From NCBI RefSeq assembly GCF_023195535.1, contig NZ_JALPNF010000014.1, forward strand, positions 1 through 53,099: 53,099 nucleotides of DNA. The letters are read 5' to 3'. Origin of the DNA: Sphingomonas faeni (GTDB taxonomy: Bacteria > Pseudomonadota > Alphaproteobacteria > Sphingomonadales > Sphingomonadaceae). A program made the position numbers and the translations under genes. Shown here piece after piece: positions 23,721 through 32,131 of this stretch (within the stretch, counting starts at the first letter, position 1; every line of letters begins with the position of its first letter). Under the pieces are notes generated by a model that saw only the letters and a program-made list of their open reading frames with translations, was not told the origin of the DNA and searched no databases.

Positions 23721-24821
23721 ATGCGCCGTCCAGTAGCGCCTGTGTGGATGAAGACGCCGTCGCGATTCGCGGTGATGTCGCAGTCCGGCGCGCGCGCGAT
23801 GTTGGCGCTGGTCCTCGCTCTGGTCGCCGCGACGTGGCTAGCGCTCGCGGTGCCGGCCGCGCCCCCCGAAACCGGCGCGGACCACGGCACCGACATGGCG
23901 CTCTACGCCGCGATCGTCGACGGCGTTCGCCATGGCGGCCCCTATTACACGGTTGCCGCCGAGGCGATGCGTTCCGGCAACTACCCGATGAAGCCGTTCG
24001 TCACTATGCGCCTGCCGACCCTCGCGGTCAGCGCCGCGGCGATGCCGCCATTTGCGGTCGTGGGCCTGCTGTACGCGCTGGCGATGGCGACGATGATCGC
24101 CTGGTATCGACGCTTGCTGCCCGCGCTCAGCCGACCGGCGCTGGCGACCGCGATGATCTTGCTGCTCGGCGGGATGCTGGCGTTCTTCCAGTCGGGCCTG
24201 ATCCTGTTTCACGAGATATGGGCCGGACTGCTGATCGCGCTGTCGCTGGCACTGCGTCGCCCGGGGCGTTGGATCGACGCGGTCGCGCTGGGCCTTGCCG
24301 CCGTGCTCATCCGCGAGACCGCTGCGCCGTATCTGGCGCTGATGGCGGTCTTCGCGTTTTTCGAAGGCCGCCGCCGCGAGGCCGCAGGCTGGATCCTGTC
24401 ACTCGTCGTCGTCGTGGTCGTGCTGGTGCTTCACGCGCAGGCCGTGTCGCTCGTCGTTCGTCCGCTCGACCCAGCGTCGCAGGGATGGGACGGCATGCTG
24501 GGGTTCGGGTTCGTCGTACGCGCGATCGTCGACGCTACCGCGCTCAGCCTGTTCCCGCTGGCGATCGCCGCGCCCCTGGTCGGAATCGCGCTGCTGGGCT
24601 GGACGGCATGGCACGATCCGATCGCCACCAGGATGACCGCCCTGCTCGCAGGCTATGGCCTGATGCTCGGCCTGTTCGGACGCCTCGACACCTTCTACTG
24701 GGCGTTGCTGATCGCACCGGTCTCGCTCGTCGGCATGGTGTTCGCGGTAGATGGCGTCCGCGATCTGGTGCGTGCGGCAAGTGACAGCCGACGCATTACC
24801 GTGACGCGCGTTATCCGCTAA
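23721..24821 (+). CDS. Polytopic membrane protein of unknown function
   Basis: 366 residues from ATG 23721, 22 bases after ubiB; ATG 23748 is also possible. About nine hydrophobic segments, beginning MLALVLALVAATWLALAVP, then a periplasmic-looking loop with DHGTDMALYAAIVDGVRHGGPYY. The layout, with a large first extracytoplasmic loop bearing acidic residues followed by many helices, resembles GT-C-fold glycosyltransferases, but I see no decisive motif and do not assign an activity. It lies in the line ubiB, this gene, coaBC on one strand with short gaps, so it is probably co-transcribed. Confidence 0.65.
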   Translation: MRRPVAPVWMKTPSRFAVMSQSGARAMLALVLALVAATWLALAVPAAPPETGADHGTDMALYAAIVDGVRHGGPYYTVAAEAMRSGNYPMKPFVTMRLPTLAVSAAAMPPFAVVGLLYALAMATMIAWYRRLLPALSRPALATAMILLLGGMLAFFQSGLILFHEIWAGLLIALSLALRRPGRWIDAVALGLAAVLIRETAAPYLALMAVFAFFEGRRREAAGWILSLVVVVVVLVLHAQAVSLVVRPLDPASQGWDGMLGFGFVVRAIVDATALSLFPLAIAAPLVGIALLGWTAWHDPIATRMTALLAGYGLMLGLFGRLDTFYWALLIAPVSLVGMVFAVDGVRDLVRAASDSRRITVTRVIR

Positions 24822-24831
24822 AGACGCTCCC

Positions 24832-26019
24832 ATGACGCGCATCCTCCTGATCGTCGGCGGCGGCATCGCCGCCTACAAGGCCGCCGAACTCATCCGCCTG
24901 CTCAAGTCGCGGGGTCACGCGGTGCGCTGCGTGATGACCGAGGCGGCGCATCATTTCGTCACGCCGATGACGCTCGCCGCGCTCAGCGAGGACAAGGTCT
25001 ACACGACGCTCTGGGACCTCAAGGACGAGGCCGAGATGGGCCATATCCAACTCAGCCGGCAGGCCGACCTGATCGTCGTCGCCCCCGCCACCGCCGACCT
25101 GATGGCGCGCATGGCAGGCGGGTTCGCCAACGACCTCGCGACGACGCTGCTGCTCGCGACCGACAAGCCGGTCCTCGTCGCGCCGGCGATGAACGTCCGC
25201 ATGTGGGGCCACGCCGCGACCGTCCGCAACGTCGCGCAACTCCGCGCCGACGGCGTGACGGTGATGCAACCCGACGAAGGCGCGATGGCGTGCGGCGAAT
25301 ACGGCCCCGGCCGCCTTCCCGAGCCCCCCGCGATCCTCGCCGCGATCGAAGACATGCTCGCTCCCGCCCCGTGCAAGCGGCTCGCGGGACGCCACGTGCT
25401 CGTGACCGCCGGACCGACCCACGAGCCGATCGATCCGGTCCGCTACATCGCCAACCGTTCGTCGGGCAAACAGGGCTTTGCGATCGCCGCAGCGCTGGCA
25501 CGGCTCGGCGCACGCGTGACGCTGGTCGCGGGCCCGGTGACGCTGCCGACTCCACACGGCGTCGACCGGATCGACGTCGAGACCGCGCGCGAGATGGCCG
25601 ATGCGGTCGACCACGCGCTGCCTGCCGACGCCGCAGTCATGGTGGCTGCCGTCGCGGACTGGCACGTCGAGTCCGTCCCACAGAAGATCAAGAAGGGCGA
25701 CGCCACGCCCACGCTGACGCTCGCGGAAAATCCCGATATTCTCGCAACTTTGGCGCGCAGCCCGCACCGTCCCCGCCTGTTGGTCGGGTTCGCCGCCGAA
25801 ACCGAACGCGTGCTCGAACACGCCGTCGCCAAGCGTATCCGCAAGACCGCCGACTGGATCGTCGCCAACGACGTCTCGGGCGACGTGATGGGCGGCGCGG
25901 ACAACAGCGTGCACCTCGTCACCGCCGCGGGCGTCGAGAGCTGGGAGCGGCTTCCCAAGGACGCCGTTGCCGCACGACTGGCGGACCGCATCGCCGATGC
26001 GCTAGAAGTGGCGTCATGA
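24832..26019 (+). CDS. coaBC: Bifunctional phosphopantothenoylcysteine decarboxylase / phosphopantothenate-cysteine ligase
   Basis: 395 residues. The N-terminal CoaC flavoprotein half (1-180) has GGGIAAYK, the MGHIQLSR histidine, PAMNVRMW (PxMNxxMW motif) and MACGEYGPGRL with the catalytic Cys. The C-terminal CoaB half (about 185-390) has LVTAGPTHEPIDPVRYIANRSSGKQG, AAVADWHV and KIKK. It makes 4'-phosphopantetheine from phosphopantothenate, cysteine and CTP for coenzyme A. Its stop overlaps the dut start (ATGA 26016-26019). coaBC-dut coupling is an old and widespread arrangement. Confidence 0.95.
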   Translation: MTRILLIVGGGIAAYKAAELIRLLKSRGHAVRCVMTEAAHHFVTPMTLAALSEDKVYTTLWDLKDEAEMGHIQLSRQADLIVVAPATADLMARMAGGFANDLATTLLLATDKPVLVAPAMNVRMWGHAATVRNVAQLRADGVTVMQPDEGAMACGEYGPGRLPEPPAILAAIEDMLAPAPCKRLAGRHVLVTAGPTHEPIDPVRYIANRSSGKQGFAIAAALARLGARVTLVAGPVTLPTPHGVDRIDVETAREMADAVDHALPADAAVMVAAVADWHVESVPQKIKKGDATPTLTLAENPDILATLARSPHRPRLLVGFAAETERVLEHAVAKRIRKTADWIVANDVSGDVMGGADNSVHLVTAAGVESWERLPKDAVAARLADRIADALEVAS

Positions 26020-26453
26020 TCCGTATCGAATTGAAGCGCCTGCCGCATGGCGAGGGCCTGCCGCTGCCCGCCTATGCGACCGAAGGAGCCGCCGGGATGG
26101 ATGTCGTCGCCGCCGAAGCGCTCACGCTCGCCCCCGGCGACCGCGCCGCCGTCGCGACCGGCTTCGCGATCGCCATTCCCGCCGGCCACGAGGTCCAGGT
26201 CCGCCCGCGCTCCGGCCTCGCTCTCAAGCACGGCGTCACCTGCCTCAACACCCCCGGCACGATCGACAGCGACTATCGCGGCGAAGTGAAGGTGATCCTC
26301 GCCAATCTCGGGAAGGACCCGTTCGCGATCGCGCGCGGTGACCGGATCGCGCAATTGGTCCCCGCGGTCGTGCTCCGCGCCACGCTCGACGAGGTCGCGA
26401 CGCTCGACGACACCACCCGCGGTGCAGGCGGCTTCGGATCGACCGGCCGATGA
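26016..26453 (+). CDS. dut: dUTP diphosphatase
   Basis: 145 residues with all five trimeric dUTPase motifs in order: GAAGMDV, RPRSGLALKHG, NTPGTIDSDYRGE, RGDRIAQLV and the C-terminal GAGGFGSTGR that closes over the nucleotide. It hydrolyses dUTP to dUMP, keeping uracil out of DNA and feeding thymidylate synthesis. Start and stop both overlap neighbouring genes by four bases (coaBC before, exported protein after), so the four-gene run 24832-27717 is translationally coupled. Confidence 0.97.
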   Translation: MIRIELKRLPHGEGLPLPAYATEGAAGMDVVAAEALTLAPGDRAAVATGFAIAIPAGHEVQVRPRSGLALKHGVTCLNTPGTIDSDYRGEVKVILANLGKDPFAIARGDRIAQLVPAVVLRATLDEVATLDDTTRGAGGFGSTGR

Positions 26454-26902
26454 TCGCTGCGCTGCTCATCCTGTTCCAGGCCGTCGCCCCGCCGGGCGTC
26501 GCGACACAGGTCGCGCCGGCCGCACCACCTGCCGCCACGCCAACCGCCAGCGTCCCCCTGCCGCCGCAGGACTGGAGCGGGCTGCCCCTTCTTCCGATCC
26601 GCCGGTCCGCGACGATCCAGGCCAACACCTCGATGTACGTCCACGGCGAAGTGATGGCGGGACGCTGTGCGAAGGCGGTGCGGACCGCACAGGGTTGGGC
26701 GCTCACCCTCGACCTCGCGGTCCTGGCGACGCCGCAGGGCCGGTTGCGCCGCGTGACGCCGCGCGCGATCGACTGCCCCACGGTCGAGCAATATGCCGCC
26801 GGCGTGCTGGTCGGCACAGCGCGCGACGCGATCGATCTCGACGATACGCAGGTCGACACCTGGTATCGCACGAGCATGACCTTCACCTGGGCAGGCAATT
26901 GA
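26450..26902 (+). CDS. Small exported protein of unknown function
   Basis: 150 residues. A short hydrophobic N-terminus (MIAALLILFQAVAPPG) looks like a signal peptide and is followed by an Ala/Pro-rich linker to about residue 40. The rest could be a compact beta-rich domain with two cysteines (GRCAK and IDCPT) that may form a disulfide in the periplasm. I do not recognise the family. The start overlaps the dut stop (26450-26453) and the stop overlaps the TTG start of the ThiF-like gene, which argues that this frame is a real gene in a coupled operon. Confidence 0.65.
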   Translation: MIAALLILFQAVAPPGVATQVAPAAPPAATPTASVPLPPQDWSGLPLLPIRRSATIQANTSMYVHGEVMAGRCAKAVRTAQGWALTLDLAVLATPQGRLRRVTPRAIDCPTVEQYAAGVLVGTARDAIDLDDTQVDTWYRTSMTFTWAGN

Positions 26903-27717
26903 CCGGCGTGACGCTGTCCGACGACGAACTCGTCCGGTACGCCCGTCATATCGTCCTGAAGGAATTTGGCGGCACCGGCCAGGCGAGACTGAAGGCGGCT
27001 ACCGTCGCCGTCGTCGGCGCGGGCGGGATCGGCTCGCCAGCGATCCAGTATCTCGCCGCGGCAGGCGTAGGCCGGCTGATCCTGATCGACGACGACAGCG
27101 TCGAGCCCTCCAACCTCCAGCGCCAGACGATCTTCACGACCGCCGACACCGGCATCGCCAAGGTCGACGCCGCCGCCGCCGCCGCGCGTCGGATCAACCC
27201 CTATGTCGATATCGCCGCGCATTGCGTCCGGATCGACCCGACCAACGTCGCGGACCTGCTCGCCGGCGCGGACGTCGTGCTCGACGGCTGCGACAATTTC
27301 GCCACCCGGTTCTGCGTCGCCGATGCCGCGCACACGCTGCGCATCCCGCTGGTGTCTGCGGCAATCGGCCAGTTCGAAGGCCAGCTCGCCACCTATCGCG
27401 GCTGGGAGCCTGACAAACCGTGCTATCGCTGTTTCGTCGGCGAAGATCCCGAGCGGGCGGAAACGAGCTGCGCGGAGGACGGCGTGCTGGGCCCCGTCAC
27501 CGGCGTCCTCGGCAGCCTCGCCGCGCTCGAAGTGCTCCGCACCATCGCGCCCTTCGGCGACGACCAGGCGGGCAAGCTGCTGCTGGTCGACCTGCTGGCG
27601 CTGCGGTTCCGTACGATCAGGTTGCCGAAAGACCCTGGATGCAAGGCGTGCTCCGAAACATCGACACGCACAGTCCAGCTGGAGAGCATGGCGGGACGCA
27701 ACGACACGAACGGATAA
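26899..27717 (+). CDS. MoeB/ThiF-family E1-like adenylyltransferase
   Basis: 272 residues from TTG 26899 (overlapping the previous stop); GTG 26908 is an alternative. Features in order: the entry motif LVRYARHIVLKEFGGTGQARL, the nucleotide-binding VVGAGGIGSPAIQYLAAAGVGRLILIDDD, NLQRQ, DGCDNFATR, a first zinc pair in CYRC, SCAEDGVLGPVTGVLGSLAALEVL and a second zinc pair CKAC. Such enzymes adenylate the C-terminal Gly-Gly of small sulfur carriers (MoaD, ThiS). No moaD or thiS gene is in the window, so the partner, molybdopterin or thiamine, cannot be decided. There is no C-terminal rhodanese domain. Confidence 0.88.
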   Translation: MTGVTLSDDELVRYARHIVLKEFGGTGQARLKAATVAVVGAGGIGSPAIQYLAAAGVGRLILIDDDSVEPSNLQRQTIFTTADTGIAKVDAAAAAARRINPYVDIAAHCVRIDPTNVADLLAGADVVLDGCDNFATRFCVADAAHTLRIPLVSAAIGQFEGQLATYRGWEPDKPCYRCFVGEDPERAETSCAEDGVLGPVTGVLGSLAALEVLRTIAPFGDDQAGKLLLVDLLALRFRTIRLPKDPGCKACSETSTRTVQLESMAGRNDTNG

Positions 27718-28005
27718 GCGGCGGACGCCCCTTCGGCGATTGACTCCGCCGCCAATTCCGCTAAGGCGCGGCTTCGTTCGGCGGGCTTGCTCGTCGAACT
27801 CCGTCCGAGACAGTGGGTGCAGCGGGTTTGCCGGTGCTTAATCTCCCACCTAGACGGGGAATGAGATTTTGTCGGCCCATCTGCGTGCCGCCCCTCTCCC
27901 ATGCCCCATCGACGAGACACCCCGGAAGCGCGGGTTTGTCTGCGCCTCCGGTTAGTAACCGGGTCCACTGCGCAAGCGGTGAACTCGTAAAACGTGGAGA
28001 ATGGC
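27718..28005 (+). promoter_or_regulatory. Leader region of rplJ-rplL (possible L10 leader)
   Basis: The 288 bases before rplJ contain no gene. Around 27810-27870 GTGGGTG and CTCCCAC can pair, with GGTGCTTAATC between, followed by ACGGGGAATGAG. This resembles the autoregulatory L10 mRNA leader to which the L10-L7/L12 complex binds, but I base this on position and partial folding only. GTGGAGA just before ATG 28006 is the ribosome-binding site. Confidence 0.4.
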
Positions 28006-28521
28006 ATGGATCGTGATCAAAAGACCGCGGCCGTAGCCGAGCTGAACCGCACCTTTTCCGAGGTCGGCGTCGTCGTTGTCACGCGCAACCTCGGCCTGAC
28101 CGTCGCACAGTCCACTGTGCTGCGGAACAAGATGCGCGACGCCGGCGCGACCTACAAGGTCTCGAAGAACAAGCTTGCCAAGATCGCAATGGACGGCACC
28201 GACTACAGCTCGCTGGGCGACATGCTCACGGGTCCGGTCGGTCTGGCCAGCTCCATTGATCCCGTCGCGGCCGCCAAGGTGGTCGTGGAATTCGCGAAGA
28301 CGAACGACAAGTTCGAAATCGTGGGTGGGGCGATGGGCGCGACGACCCTCGACGTCGACGGTGTGAAGGCGCTCGCAACGCTGCCCTCGCTGGACGAACT
28401 GCGTGCCAAGATCGTTGGCCTCATCGTGGCACCTGCCACGAAGCTGGCAACGATCACGCAGGCTCCGGCAGCGCAGCTCGCGCGCGTGCTTTCCGCCTAC
28501 GCGGAGAAGGAAGCCGCCTGA
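28006..28521 (+). CDS. rplJ: 50S ribosomal protein L10
   Basis: 171 residues from ATG 28006, with GGAGA at 27996-28000. (GTG 27994 would start inside the ribosome-binding site.) Family features: the N-terminal MDRDQKTAAVAELN, TYKVSKNKLAKIAM, GPVGLASS and the C-terminal helix IVAPATKLATITQAPAAQLARVLSAYAEKEAA, which carries the L7/L12 dimers. L10 anchors the ribosomal stalk and represses its own mRNA in many bacteria. The rplJ-rplL pair stands alone here: neither rplK-rplA upstream nor rpoB downstream is in the window. Confidence 0.97.
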   Translation: MDRDQKTAAVAELNRTFSEVGVVVVTRNLGLTVAQSTVLRNKMRDAGATYKVSKNKLAKIAMDGTDYSSLGDMLTGPVGLASSIDPVAAAKVVVEFAKTNDKFEIVGGAMGATTLDVDGVKALATLPSLDELRAKIVGLIVAPATKLATITQAPAAQLARVLSAYAEKEAA

Positions 28522-28585
28522 TCTTGCAGGCCTTTCGTTACCTTTTTGAACTGATGGGGCATGAGCCCCGAGATGGAGATTTATC

Positions 28586-28960
28586 ATGGCAGACCTGAAC
28601 GCGCTCGTTGAGAGCCTGAGCGAACTGACCGTTCTCGAAGCAGCTGAGCTTTCGAAGCTGCTCGAAGAGAAGTGGGGCGTTTCGGCCGCAGCAGCGGTCG
28701 CAGCACCGGCAGCAGGCGGCGGCGCCGCTGCTCCTGCAGCAGAAGAGCAGACCGAATTCGACGTCATCCTGACCGGCGACGGTGGCAAGAAGATCAACGT
28801 CATCAAGGAAGTCCGTGCGATCACCGCGCTCGGCCTGACCGAAGCCAAGACGCTGGTCGAGTCGGCTCCCAAGGCCGTCAAGGAAGGCGTGTCGAAGGAC
28901 GAGGCCGCCAAGATCAAGGCGCAGCTCGAAGCAGCCGGCGCGACCGTCGAGGTCAAGTAA
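28586..28960 (+). CDS. rplL: 50S ribosomal protein L7/L12
   Basis: 124 residues: the N-terminal dimerisation helices MADLNALVESLSELTVLEAAELSKLLEEKWGV, an Ala/Gly-rich hinge (about 33-54), and the C-terminal globular domain TEFDVILTGDGGKKINVIKEVRAITALGLTEAKTLVESAPKAVKEGVSK. It recruits elongation factors to the ribosome. GGAGAT lies just upstream of the start. Translationally downstream of rplJ by 64 bases; a strong terminator follows at 29071-29106. Confidence 0.98.
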   Translation: MADLNALVESLSELTVLEAAELSKLLEEKWGVSAAAAVAAPAAGGGAAAPAAEEQTEFDVILTGDGGKKINVIKEVRAITALGLTEAKTLVESAPKAVKEGVSKDEAAKIKAQLEAAGATVEVK

Positions 28961-29070
28961 GCCGCAGCGGGAGAGACGGGTCATACTGGCCCGCACTCCC
29001 GCAAGGCCGGCCGGCGGCATTCATGCCGACCGACGAAGCAGGGGCTTTGCCCCTGCTGGCCGCAGCTAAG

Positions 29071-29106
29071 AAAAAGGGCGGCCCCAGCGATGGGGTCGCC
29101 CTTTTT
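29071..29106 (+). terminator. Rho-independent terminator after rplL
   Basis: AAAAAGGGCGGCCCC pairs with GGGGTCGCCCTTTTT around a 6-base loop and ends in a T-run at 29102-29106. It marks the end of the rplJ-rplL transcript, so no rpoBC read-through is expected from this operon. Confidence 0.9.
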
Positions 29107-29261
29107 CGTGCGGGGTGATGGTGGGTAGCCTTTCACGCGCTGAGGTTACGCGCGGAACCTATGCTTCGATACGAGCCCTCGATACGCTTCTGCGAAGCTA
29201 CTCGGTCTCTACTCAGCACGAACGGGATGAGGGCTAGCGACGTCTCGCCCCTCCCTTCGGT

Positions 29262-30605
29262 CTACCCCTCGAACGTCGCCGCATGCGGCCGGGCGGCGAC
29301 CGTCGTGAACATCTTGGCGGGGGCATCCAGCCAGAACGGCGCGAGCTTGGCGGAATCCACGCGTTCGATGCCGACGACCCACGCGCGGGCAGTCTGCGCG
29401 CCTTCGCCGGCGGTCACGTAGAGGATGTTGGTGGCGACGACAGGCACGAACATCGGACGGTTGGCAGCGGTCATGATCTGGATCGCCTCGCGCGCGATCG
29501 CGACGACGGTCCGGATCGTTCGGGACTCGCCGGGTGCGAGCGCGAACGGCGGCGTGGCCGGGCGGCCAATCGGAGCGGCATTGAACTGGGCAAGATCGGT
29601 ATCCTGACCCACATGCGCGGTCAGCAGCGCGACGCCGGTGCGAATCGCCTCGGCGGGCGCGGTGCCGGTGTTGGTGACGACGAGTTCGCACTCGACCGTC
29701 GCGCTCAGCAGGTTGAGACCGGCGCGCAAGGGACGAAGGTCGCAGGTGACCCGAGCCCGCGGGACGGCAGGCGGCGGCGGTGGCGTTTTAGCGCGCGGTT
29801 CGAGAAATTTCGGCGCGGCCGCCGCGGTCACGGGGATTGCGGCGGACGTAGCGGGCACGACCGGGGCCGCTATAGGCTCGATCGATGAGGCGGGGCCGAC
29901 GGCGGGTTCCGGCGCAGCTACGGGCTCAGGCGCGAATGGCTCCGGTGTCGGCTGGACGACGGTTTCGACCTCTTTGCGGTCCTGCCTACGGCCGCGGGGT
30001 TTGCGGCGGAGTAGCCAGAGCCCGCCGAGGACCACGATAACCACCGCGAGCGAAAGCCAGAGCGGCATCGCCCTGCCCGTCTCGGGCGCGGTAACCGTCG
30101 ATTGTGTCGTCGTGTCGGGCGTGGGCACGGGTTGCAGGGGCGTGGGTTGCGGAGCAGCGACCTGCGGGGCGGATTCCGTCGACGATGCTTCCGACGGCGG
30201 CGGAGCCGATGCCGGCTCGGGTGCGGGGGTGGCTATCGGCGCGAGTTTGGCGGAGCCCGATGAACTTGTCGACTCAGTCGGGGTGCGAGCTTGTGTCGAT
30301 TCGGATTCGTTGCGCGCGGCGGGCCGTGCGACAACGGCCTTTTCGGCAGCAGTTTTTCCTGCGGCGTCTGGTTCGGCTGCACGGGGACGCGGTGCGCGGC
30401 GGGGCGCGGTCGTCTCGCTCGGCAGGACGATCGTCGGCGCGTCGGGAATCGGGATCGCCGTGTTGGTCTGGGGCGCGAGGCTGCCCAAGCCCTCCAGGCC
30501 ACGGACCGGCGCGGTCTGCTCGGTCTGTGCCGTTGCCGGACTTGCCGACGCAAGCATCGTCATGGTGGCGAGCAGGGCGGCCAGCGCCCCGCGATCGGTC
30601 GTCAT
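29262..30605 (-). CDS. Exported, membrane-anchored proline-rich protein of unknown function
   Basis: 447 residues from ATG 30605. Signal peptide MTTDRGALAALLATMTMLASASPATAQ, then about 130 residues rich in Pro, Ala, Ser and Thr. One membrane helix (LWLSLAVVIVVLGGLWLL) is followed by basic RRKPRGRRQDRK and a second Pro/Ala-rich linker. A folded C-terminal domain of about 150 residues starts near RARVTCDLRPLRAGLNLLSATVECELVVTNTG and looks like an immunoglobulin-like or DUF11-like beta domain. The basic stop-transfer signal suggests that the C-terminal domain faces the cytoplasm. I recall similar conserved proteins in sphingomonads without a function. It lies downstream of the amidohydrolase gene on the same strand with 175 bases between. 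Confidence 0.7.
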   Translation of the reverse strand: MTTDRGALAALLATMTMLASASPATAQTEQTAPVRGLEGLGSLAPQTNTAIPIPDAPTIVLPSETTAPRRAPRPRAAEPDAAGKTAAEKAVVARPAARNESESTQARTPTESTSSSGSAKLAPIATPAPEPASAPPPSEASSTESAPQVAAPQPTPLQPVPTPDTTTQSTVTAPETGRAMPLWLSLAVVIVVLGGLWLLRRKPRGRRQDRKEVETVVQPTPEPFAPEPVAAPEPAVGPASSIEPIAAPVVPATSAAIPVTAAAAPKFLEPRAKTPPPPPAVPRARVTCDLRPLRAGLNLLSATVECELVVTNTGTAPAEAIRTGVALLTAHVGQDTDLAQFNAAPIGRPATPPFALAPGESRTIRTVVAIAREAIQIMTAANRPMFVPVVATNILYVTAGEGAQTARAWVVGIERVDSAKLAPFWLDAPAKMFTTVAARPHAATFEG

Positions 30606-30780
30606 CGTCGAAAATCCCCTGCCCGCATTGGTCGCGGCGTTGTGGGCGGGGGAGGCTGAACACGGCCCGACGGCAACCCGCGTTGCGACGAGTTGCGCCT
30701 TGATAGCGGTGAAGCGTGGCTGGCGTAACGACGTCAAATATCAATCCTCTCCCTGCCGGGGGAGGATTCGGACGGCGAGT

Positions 30781-32070
30781 TTATTTTGGGGCGATGACCA
30801 CTGCCCCGCCCTTCATGACGAAGCTGGGATGCTGTAGCTGGCGGACATCGGCGAGCGGATCGCCGTCGACCGCGACCAAGTCGCCGAATCGACCGGGGGC
30901 GATCGCGCCGACGTCCGCGGTCTTGCCAAGCGCCACCGCCGCGCTGGAGGTGGCAGCCTGGATCGCCTCGATCGGCGTCATCCCCCACTCGACCATCTTG
31001 GCGAACTGGAGCGCATTGTTGCCGTTCGGATAAACCCCGCCATCGGTACCGAACAGCATCTTCACCCCGGCGGCGTGCGCGGCGCGGAAGGTCTGGCGTT
31101 GCTTGAGGCCGACCTGGCGTTCCTTCTCGAGACTTTCCGGAAACACGCCATTTTTCGCGCCCTCGGCGAGGATATAATCGTCGTCATAGATATCCATGTC
31201 GAACCAGGCGCCGCTCGCCTTGGCGAGCTTGAACGATTCCGCGTCGGCCAGGCTCGCATGCTCGATCGTGTCGACGCCGGCCCGCAACGCGTCGTTGATA
31301 CCCTCCGCCCCGTGCGCATGGACCGCGACCTTCATTCCCAGCATGTGCGCCTCCTCGACGATCGCCTTGATCTCGGAAAGGCTGATCTGCTGCGCACCGA
31401 CGCTGTCAGTCTTCGAGAGGACGCCGCCGGTCATGCAGACCTTGACCACCTCCGCTCCATATTTGCGGATCGTCCGCACGGCGCCCCGAAACTCGTCGGG
31501 CGTGTTGGCGATCTGCGGGTGCGGGACCGAGACCGAGGGCGGGAATTCGGTCGCGTCGCAGTGACCCCCGGTCGCACCGAGCGCATAGGTCGCAGGGACG
31601 ATGCGAGGACCGGGGACATAGCCGCGCTCGATGCCCTGCTTGAGTGCAACGTCGTCGTAATTCGAAGCGCCGACGTTGCGGACGGTGGTGAACCCTGCGT
31701 CGAGCGTACGACGCGCGTTCGCCACCCCGACGACGGTCCAGAAATTATCGGTGAATTCGAGTTGCCGATAACCGCTCAACGTCGGGTCGCTGGTCAGGTG
31801 AACGTGCATGTCGATCAGGCCGGGGAGCAGCGTACGCTCGCCCAGGTCGACCCGTTCGACATCTGGAGGCACAGGCGCAGAAAGCGGATCGCCCTTGCGT
31901 CCGACCGCAGTGATGCGCCCGTCGACGATCGTTACCTGCGGGTTGTCGATACGCTTGCCCGCGAGGACATCGATCATGTGCGCGGCGGTGACGATCACCG
32001 TCTTTGCATCGGCTGCCGTAGCGCTAGCACTCGAAAGCGCCGCGGCGGCGAAAATCATAGCGGTTTTCAT
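30781..32070 (-). CDS. Exported metal-dependent amidohydrolase
   Basis: 429 residues from ATG 32070. A signal peptide (MKTAMIFAAAALSSASATAADA) places it in the periplasm. The amidohydrolase TIM barrel has LLPGLIDMHVHL (metal-binding HxH), a lysine in EVVKVCMTGGVLS that may be the bridging ligand, histidines in KVAVHAHG and DTIEHASL, and the aspartate in LFGTDGGVYP. The closing beta-sandwich carries GAIAPGRFGDLVAVDGDPL. It belongs with imidazolonepropionase-like or prolidase-like enzymes that hydrolyse Xaa-Pro or aryl-peptide bonds; the substrate is not certain. It follows the Tad-type genes by about 60 bases on the same strand. Confidence 0.87.
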   Translation of the reverse strand: MKTAMIFAAAALSSASATAADAKTVIVTAAHMIDVLAGKRIDNPQVTIVDGRITAVGRKGDPLSAPVPPDVERVDLGERTLLPGLIDMHVHLTSDPTLSGYRQLEFTDNFWTVVGVANARRTLDAGFTTVRNVGASNYDDVALKQGIERGYVPGPRIVPATYALGATGGHCDATEFPPSVSVPHPQIANTPDEFRGAVRTIRKYGAEVVKVCMTGGVLSKTDSVGAQQISLSEIKAIVEEAHMLGMKVAVHAHGAEGINDALRAGVDTIEHASLADAESFKLAKASGAWFDMDIYDDDYILAEGAKNGVFPESLEKERQVGLKQRQTFRAAHAAGVKMLFGTDGGVYPNGNNALQFAKMVEWGMTPIEAIQAATSSAAVALGKTADVGAIAPGRFGDLVAVDGDPLADVRQLQHPSFVMKGGAVVIAPK

Positions 32071-32131
32071 GGCGTATCCCCCTGCCCCATCTAATTGCGG
32101 TGTGGGGTACCTGCAGCGACAGAGCAAGCGC

